Of a stretch of 40,014 nucleotides of DNA, positions 35,081 through 40,014 are shown piece after piece. The notes under the pieces were generated by a model, which was given only the letters and a program-made list of their open reading frames with translations, was not told the DNA's origin and did no database searches. A program made the translations under genes and the position numbers. The DNA comes from Lewinella cohaerens DSM 23179. Lineage in GTDB: Bacteria > Bacteroidota > Bacteroidia > Chitinophagales > Saprospiraceae. Location: contig NZ_KB903554.1 in assembly GCF_000379805.1 (NCBI RefSeq), forward strand, positions 151,551 through 191,564. The letters are read 5' to 3'. Numbering within the stretch: position 1 is the stretch's first letter; every line of letters begins with the position of its first letter.

Positions 35081-36385
35081 TTATTCATTTAACTTACTCC
35101 TGAAATCTCGCTCAACAGCCATTACAGCATCATAATACGGAGCTTTGACGCGATCTAAGGCGTATGGCAACTTCGGATTTTCCGTCAGGTTACTGAGAAG
35201 AACGGTACTTACGCGCAAGTATTCGGAAACGACCATCAACTGGCTATACTTTGCCGTATTTCCTGAAGCACTCAGGATGGTACCGAGTCCATCTACCGCC
35301 GCTGTTTGCCAAGTCACTAGTTGCGTTTTTTGGTCAATCACCCAAGCAAACAAACTAGCTTCTTCCGGACTCAAAAAGGCACGACATGCGTCTCTCTGTG
35401 TCACCAATACGGAGAGTGAACTCTTTATTTCGGGCAAATTGGTATTAATTTGCTGACGCCGAGCGCCCAATATTCGCTTATAAGTAAAGGGTATTGAGGC
35501 ATTATTCATCATCGGCATCACTTCTTGAATCTGACGGGCATTTAGTTTAGTGGCCTTCGCCGAAGGGTGCTGCCGATTATAGACCATCCTCATTTCTGTT
35601 TCCACCATCGCTGAGATATCCAGATAGACATCCGTAACCACCTTCTTGACATCTATCGTTTGATCAGGATGAATGATTGCGCTAGAGGGCGCACCATAGG
35701 AATACACCTCTTCACTGGTGCCATTATAAAAGGCCAAACGGTACAGCCTATTAAGCGACTGGCTATTTTTAAAAGTAGTACTGTAACGGGTGTCAGGAGC
35801 TGTACGGGTACGTCGGGGAAACCTTAAGTAACGAGGATTCTCGCGGATATTAAACTCCCCTAAAACATCGTGGCGGACAATGGGGTACCAAGGCGGCACC
35901 GAAACACTGCCTGTGCCGGCCCTGGGGTTAGCCATAACACGATCACTGCCCGGTGCTGCAGGACGGCCACGCCCTCCAAGAGGAGACTGACGAACAGGTG
36001 GTTCTGATGCTGATTGAGCATTTATGGCCGTATAAGTTTTCCATAAAAGGTTGTTTTGCAAGGCTTCTAAGTCTTCTAGAAAGAAGAATATGTTTAAGTC
36101 TTGATAAGGCACCCACGTACCGGGATCTCTGGTGTAATTCCGCATACTCATGGCCAGTGATCTTGAAAAGGTAATTTCAGGCATCATCCGAATGGAATCG
36201 GCTTTCAAAAAATTGAGCCACCAATTTCGGTTAGAAATAGTTTGATTCAATCCTCGACTGGCATCCATCGTGGTAGCGACATCTTCACCTCCCAGGTCGA
36301 GGGTATCCTTAACCGTTGTCTGAGCACTTAGTTGGGGGGCTAAAAAGCAGCATGTGAGGGCGAATAAAAGGAATAGGTGTTTCAT
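35081..36385 (-). CDS. Exported protein of unknown function in the STAND locus
   Basis: A 434-residue protein that I do not recognise. It has a clear Sec signal (core about 4-16, cleavage after Leu-Ser-Ala near 21). A Pro/Gly/Arg-rich low-complexity segment follows near 130-160, and the second half is mostly helical, including 'LSPEEASLFAWVIDQKTQL' and a C-terminal 'YYDAVMAVERDFRSKL'. The helical end resembles, in pattern though weakly in identity, the lipoprotein encoded at 38074-39327, which also sits directly before a TM-WD40 gene. It is 33 bp after the short WD40 gene and 87 bp before the long one. It could be a periplasmic partner of the propellers. Confidence 0.7.
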   Translation of the reverse strand: MKHLFLLFALTCCFLAPQLSAQTTVKDTLDLGGEDVATTMDASRGLNQTISNRNWWLNFLKADSIRMMPEITFSRSLAMSMRNYTRDPGTWVPYQDLNIFFFLEDLEALQNNLLWKTYTAINAQSASEPPVRQSPLGGRGRPAAPGSDRVMANPRAGTGSVSVPPWYPIVRHDVLGEFNIRENPRYLRFPRRTRTAPDTRYSTTFKNSQSLNRLYRLAFYNGTSEEVYSYGAPSSAIIHPDQTIDVKKVVTDVYLDISAMVETEMRMVYNRQHPSAKATKLNARQIQEVMPMMNNASIPFTYKRILGARRQQINTNLPEIKSSLSVLVTQRDACRAFLSPEEASLFAWVIDQKTQLVTWQTAAVDGLGTILSASGNTAKYSQLMVVSEYLRVSTVLLSNLTENPKLPYALDRVKAPYYDAVMAVERDFRSKLNE

Positions 36386-36418
36386 GAAAATGGTTTTAGA
36401 GAAATCTAAAAAACAAAA

Positions 36419-38047
36419 CTATTTCAACTGGTAATATGCTTGTTCTTCTGGTGAAAACGGATGTAACCTCGTCTGATAATACTGAATTAGCTGCTGCTCA
36501 CTCAATGCTTTTTTATCCGCTACATAATCAAAATCAAATTTCCAAAGTAACGCCTGGTTATTGCCTCCAGCCGATAGAAAGTGGACGTTATTAGGAGCAT
36601 ATACGCCCCACAAGATCCGATTGTTAAAGCGAAAAAGCTCTTGATTTTGTTCCATCAAGCTATCGACGACCTGCTGGACAAGAGTTTCGTTGTTATCACT
36701 AGCTCCCACCAAGTACCTCCCGTTATCGCTCATAATGGCAAACTGTGCTTTCCCTTTTGGCAGCCATTGCAAGTCGAGATCGGATTGGGTTGATCCCGTA
36801 TTCCAAACGTAGACGATATTCCTATCCCTGCTAATAGAAACAATTTTCTCTGGCATCCTACTTGGTACAAACTTTGACTGAATAGGCTGGTAAGCACGGA
36901 ACAAAAGGGATGTTCTGGTGCGAAGCGTATCACCGTTGTTCGCTAGCATAAAATCACCGGTAGTCGTACGAAAGACCATCTTGTCGTTGTTCGGGCTGAT
37001 ACTGATCCCAGTGACGGGCCGACCCAACACATTGCGGTAAGCCATTACTTCCTCCCCTACAGCGTTCCAGCGCTTTATTTCGGTCGCTTTACTAGCTGTT
37101 ACAAGGTCCCATCCGGTGTCCACTTGTAAAAAATCGATAGCGGTAACCGGGGCTTGCATACTCACCACAATGGGTTGTTCCGTTGGCTGGCGCAAATCCC
37201 AAACGTACACTTGCTCCTTGGCTATTGCTCCTAACCGGGAGCCATCAGGGCTTACCCGGGCCTTCATGAATTCAATCTGTCCGGTCAGAGGTTGTACTTT
37301 GTTATTGGTTACATTCCATAGCTGTAATTCGCCCCTCCTGCTAAGGCTGACGACACGTTCGTTATCAGGTAAAAGTTCGGCCCAACTAAGCCCCTCCTTG
37401 TACGCTATCTTTTTCAGTATTTCTCTTTTCAAATTAGAGATTCTTACCTCTCCATCCTGTGATGCACTCATAAAGAAGGAGCCATCTCGAGAAAATTGCA
37501 ACGCTACTATCGTATCCTCATGGTGGATACTGCTCACCAGTGGGTTGGCTTGTATTTCCAGCAAGACCTCACGAGCAATTGTTTTGGCATTCTCATCATT
37601 GTCCCACAAGAGGGTTTGCTCAGCCAGCCGAAAGGCTTCTCGGGGACTTCCTTCGTAAAGGGCATAACGAGCGGCCAGGCTTACCCGCATGGATTTGCTT
37701 TCTTGCTCCCGCTGTTCTGCGGCATTGCGCTGACTATTTGCGACAAGTGCCAGTACTCCAAATGCAATACTAATAGTGGTAAGTAAAAACAAGCGCAGGC
37801 GACGACGGCGTTGCAAACGTTGCTTACCCCTCTGCAAAAATACAAGTTCCTCCCCAGAGCTATTGACTTGATCCAGATATGGCCAGACGAAGTCAATATC
37901 ATCCTGGGTAAGGTATACCTGGCGATCATGATACGCCTGATGGCGTTCGCTAATATAGCGCTCCACTTTCCGGCGCGTACGAGCCTCCGTACTGGCCTTT
38001 TCGTACACCTGCTGAGCAATGGTATCATGAGTAAGTTCGTAATGCAT
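36419..38047 (-). CDS. TM-anchored WD40-like protein, paralogue with nSTAND1 linker
   Basis: A 542-residue paralogue of the long WD40 protein. Residues 1-80 match it closely ('YELTHDTIAQQVYEKASTEA', 'RRKVERYISERHQAYH', 'LTQDDIDFVWPY'). An Arg-rich stretch and one TM helix (about 85-104) follow, then a short coiled coil and a helical segment ending near 160. After that come seven or eight diverged WD40-like blades (about 170-500). The tail 'HPFSPEEQAYYQLK' mirrors 'LTPEQRKQYGID'. As in its paralogue, the NTPase that should precede this linker is absent. The cytoplasmic linker may dock the separate NTPase while the propeller senses on the other side of the membrane. It lies 26 bp after the lipoprotein gene. 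Confidence 0.82.
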   Translation of the reverse strand: MHYELTHDTIAQQVYEKASTEARTRRKVERYISERHQAYHDRQVYLTQDDIDFVWPYLDQVNSSGEELVFLQRGKQRLQRRRRLRLFLLTTISIAFGVLALVANSQRNAAEQREQESKSMRVSLAARYALYEGSPREAFRLAEQTLLWDNDENAKTIAREVLLEIQANPLVSSIHHEDTIVALQFSRDGSFFMSASQDGEVRISNLKREILKKIAYKEGLSWAELLPDNERVVSLSRRGELQLWNVTNNKVQPLTGQIEFMKARVSPDGSRLGAIAKEQVYVWDLRQPTEQPIVVSMQAPVTAIDFLQVDTGWDLVTASKATEIKRWNAVGEEVMAYRNVLGRPVTGISISPNNDKMVFRTTTGDFMLANNGDTLRTRTSLLFRAYQPIQSKFVPSRMPEKIVSISRDRNIVYVWNTGSTQSDLDLQWLPKGKAQFAIMSDNGRYLVGASDNNETLVQQVVDSLMEQNQELFRFNNRILWGVYAPNNVHFLSAGGNNQALLWKFDFDYVADKKALSEQQLIQYYQTRLHPFSPEEQAYYQLK

Positions 38048-38073
38048 AATTTAGTTATGGCTTTTGGTAAATA

Positions 38074-39327
38074 TCAGTTTCTTTTCTTCATTACTTGGGT
38101 ATAATAGTAATCTCTACGCTCGTTGAGAATGGCAGAGGCCATCTTTTTGTATTCCCAGTAATTCTCTTTACTCAGAAGCTGTACCGCAAAATAGGCCTCC
38201 ATCAAACTATTATATGTGTAAGGCTTCTCTATCGCATTAATTGTGCTTACGTACTTTTCCATTGCTTGCTCCACTTGGCGAGCCCCCACCATAAAGCTAT
38301 CGATCATCTCCCTTTCCTTCGGATCCAATCCCGCTTTATTGGTAGTATAAATCGTATTAAAAGCAGCTACTTTTTGGGAGAAACTTGATTGTGTGGCCGA
38401 AAACAGGGGGCTGATGTTTTGAAGGTATTGATCGCTCAGGTCTTCCGGCAAGGGTAAATCCTGTATTTCGGCGATAATTTTATTATACTCCTCTGGTTCC
38501 AAATTTAATTTATACTCGTCTGCACGGCGGGTTGTTCCACTAATAGCATTAAGCTCTGAATAATAAACATTGGTACGTTCTTCCAAAACATTATTGATCC
38601 TCCTTAATAAACCATCCCTCATTTCTTCCTTATAGGGATACAGTTTATTGTAAACGGGGTCAAGAAAATAGGGTTGAAAACGATCATTATTCAACAGCGC
38701 CTCATATACTTTTTTACGTTGAAGTAATGGACGATTTTCAACAACACTTGCTTGGTCAGGTAAACCTGCTATCGGTTTGAAGTAAATAATATTTGGAGCC
38801 CTGTCACTCGGTCCCTCGGCCGTAGAATAAAATTCTCTTACGATGGGGTACCCTAGCTCTTCAAAAGAGTACTCATCTCCATATTTTTTCACCTGAGGAA
38901 ATGTTGGAATGTGCTTATCTGGATACTTGAAAAATAAATTCAATTTAATGAAGTCTTCCAAAAAATCAATCAGGCCCAACTCCTTGTAAAGAACCCTTAC
39001 CGGAGGGGGCTCTTGTCCATAAGGATATATCTGCTGTTCTTTTACTACATTAGACGATTCGTTGCGCTGCTCTACCTTGCCATATTCACTAATCAGTTGA
39101 TTCCAAGCTTCCTCATTTTTTATTTTCACCGGCGGCGGGGCAAGAACAGTACCAGCAACAGATGGCTCCTCTCCACCGCTAAAATTCAAGGCCCCTGAAG
39201 CATCCGGATTTTCAACGGTTTCATCCTGTCCTCCGAGAGTTTCCTTCCCTCCACAGCTTGTCCCAATAAAGGTCAAAGCAAAGGCTAGGCTAATAATTAT
39301 GCCCATTTTGTTAATTAGTGTATTCAT
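38074..39327 (-). CDS. Lipoprotein of unknown function in the STAND locus
   Basis: A 417-residue unknown protein. A frame open from 39366 gives an earlier start, but the ATG at 39327 begins a proper lipoprotein signal ending Phe-Ile-Gly-Thr-Ser-Cys (Cys25). It also forms an ATGA overlap with the stop of the upstream gene, so I chose it. After a linker rich in Gly/Glu/Pro, the mature part is largely helical and charged, with 'VKIKNEEAWNQLISEYGK' early and 'YWEYKKMASAILNERRDYYY' at the end. This C-terminal region is similar in layout to that of the exported protein at 35081-36385. A role as an envelope partner of the adjoining TM-WD40 protein is inferred from position. Confidence 0.72.
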   Translation of the reverse strand: MNTLINKMGIIISLAFALTFIGTSCGGKETLGGQDETVENPDASGALNFSGGEEPSVAGTVLAPPPVKIKNEEAWNQLISEYGKVEQRNESSNVVKEQQIYPYGQEPPPVRVLYKELGLIDFLEDFIKLNLFFKYPDKHIPTFPQVKKYGDEYSFEELGYPIVREFYSTAEGPSDRAPNIIYFKPIAGLPDQASVVENRPLLQRKKVYEALLNNDRFQPYFLDPVYNKLYPYKEEMRDGLLRRINNVLEERTNVYYSELNAISGTTRRADEYKLNLEPEEYNKIIAEIQDLPLPEDLSDQYLQNISPLFSATQSSFSQKVAAFNTIYTTNKAGLDPKEREMIDSFMVGARQVEQAMEKYVSTINAIEKPYTYNSLMEAYFAVQLLSKENYWEYKKMASAILNERRDYYYTQVMKKRN

Positions 39328-40014
39328 GGTTTTAGTGTTTTTACGGTGACCATCGTCGTATACCAATCCGGCACTTTACGACGAACTCGGGAAAGGTTAC
39401 TCCCCCAATTTACGCCACGGTGTTGGATATTACTCAATAAACTATCAAAAGCATTGCTTATTTCCAGCGCAGCACCCGTTCGGGGAACCTTAGCCCGCTG
39501 GAGGCTATTCTGCCACAAATGCATCGGATCAAAAGGGACGGTGCTAACAATCAGCTTGAAGTGATCCTCTACTTCCTTTACTGGCACACCACCTTTGTTG
39601 GGTGGCAAACTAAACGCCAAAAACAAACCTTCCGGATTGGCGCCCCCAGGAAGTTGGATATGGGACCCTGCGTAAATTTCCTTTTGTTCTCGCTTAATTA
39701 TTCGGCCTCCATCCATAAACTCCACGGTTCCCAAATGGGCATCGCTGGCCAGTAGACCGGGATTGATGCCAAAATCTGGCCGCAAATGCAACAAGGCACA
39801 ATACAAAGCTCCTGGATAAGCTTTACGCAATCGAACCCTGAACTTCAACTGGGGATCTGGTTCGCCTTCAGGTGTAGCTTTCAGGACAATATCTTTTTCT
39901 TCGGCATTGACGACCTCTCCCGCAGGGTTAAGAACATCAATGGTCACTAGTCCCTGAGGAATGGAAGCCGGATGATCGTTCCGTAGGGAAAGGGTGCGCT
40001 GCCATTTCCCAAGA
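39324..40014 (-). CDS. C-terminal part of a protein in the STAND locus, cut by the window edge
   Basis: The minus-strand frame is open through the right edge; the first possible start inside is GTG at 39947, but the sequence upstream ('WQRTLSLRNDHPASIPQGLV') reads as coding. The visible 230 residues look beta-rich, with 'KFRVRLRKAYPGALYCALLH', 'IYAGSHIQLPGG' and 'FKLIVSTVPFDPMHLWQ'. I recall similar C-terminal segments in Saprospiria caspase-family proteins, but this is memory and not a search result. If right, the missing N-terminal part would be a second caspase-like protease at the head of the train. The stop forms an ATGA overlap with the lipoprotein gene, so translation is coupled. Confidence 0.55.
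   Translation of the reverse strand, partial: LGKWQRTLSLRNDHPASIPQGLVTIDVLNPAGEVVNAEEKDIVLKATPEGEPDPQLKFRVRLRKAYPGALYCALLHLRPDFGINPGLLASDAHLGTVEFMDGGRIIKREQKEIYAGSHIQLPGGANPEGLFLAFSLPPNKGGVPVKEVEDHFKLIVSTVPFDPMHLWQNSLQRAKVPRTGAALEISNAFDSLLSNIQHRGVNWGSNLSRVRRKVPDWYTTMVTVKTLKP

Overview
The window reads as chromosomal DNA of a Bacteroidota bacterium, most likely in or near the Saprospiria (Lewinella/Haliscomenobacter-like). The reasons are Bacteroidota-type promoters (TTG/TTTG, about 20 nt, TAnnTTTG) in front of tRNA and protein genes, an almost complete lack of Shine-Dalgarno sequences, a ubiE-porT pair (PorT belongs to the type IX secretion system of this phylum), many lipoproteins and Sec-exported TPR proteins, and a large CHAT/STAND/WD40 locus. 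This assignment is inference from gene content; no rRNA is present.

Positions 1-11,400 are mainly core genes: an ABC exporter open at the left edge, a small membrane protein, a lipoprotein M1 aminopeptidase, a secreted TPR protein, gyrA, divergent ubiE with overlapping porT, and two tRNA-Leu genes (anticodons CAA and CAG), each with its own promoter and terminator. Positions 11,558-17,738 hold phosphoenolpyruvate carboxylase and a five-gene plus-strand operon: an Rrf2 regulator with three clustered cysteines, two unknown membrane proteins, a metallophosphoesterase and a membrane-anchored SRPBCC protein. The operon ends in a 218-bp inverted-repeat element (17,752-17,969) with a terminator hairpin inside it.

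Positions 18,012-22,693 carry an Rnl5-type RNA ligase and a two-gene galactan unit (GH53 endo-galactanase, then GH2 beta-galactosidase) on the minus strand. Positions 22,900-28,959 hold a long RluA-type pseudouridine synthase with a non-ATG start, a 1,245-residue secreted TPR/DUF3857/transglutaminase protein and a YegP-like protein. A non-coding stretch of about 435 bp follows (28,960-29,394), with a strong hairpin, a GC-rich structured block and degenerate repeats.

The most interesting part is 29,395-40,014, a minus-strand gene train of seven genes. In transcription order these are a partial gene of unknown function, a lipoprotein, a short TM-WD40 protein, a Sec-exported protein, a long TM-WD40 protein with 14 blades, a CHAT caspase-like protease and an nSTAND1-type NTPase. 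In many Bacteroidota proteins CHAT, nSTAND1, TM and WD40 parts are fused in one chain. Here the chain appears divided among separate genes: the NTPase stops just before the conserved 'YELSHD' motif and both WD40 proteins begin with it. The envelope-protein plus TM-WD40 pair is present twice. By the positive-inside rule the WD40 propellers would face the periplasm, next to the exported partner proteins, while the NTPase and CHAT protease stay in the cytoplasm. I propose a trans-envelope, NTP-dependent, protease-armed sensing or conflict system. This is a hypothesis from sequence architecture only.
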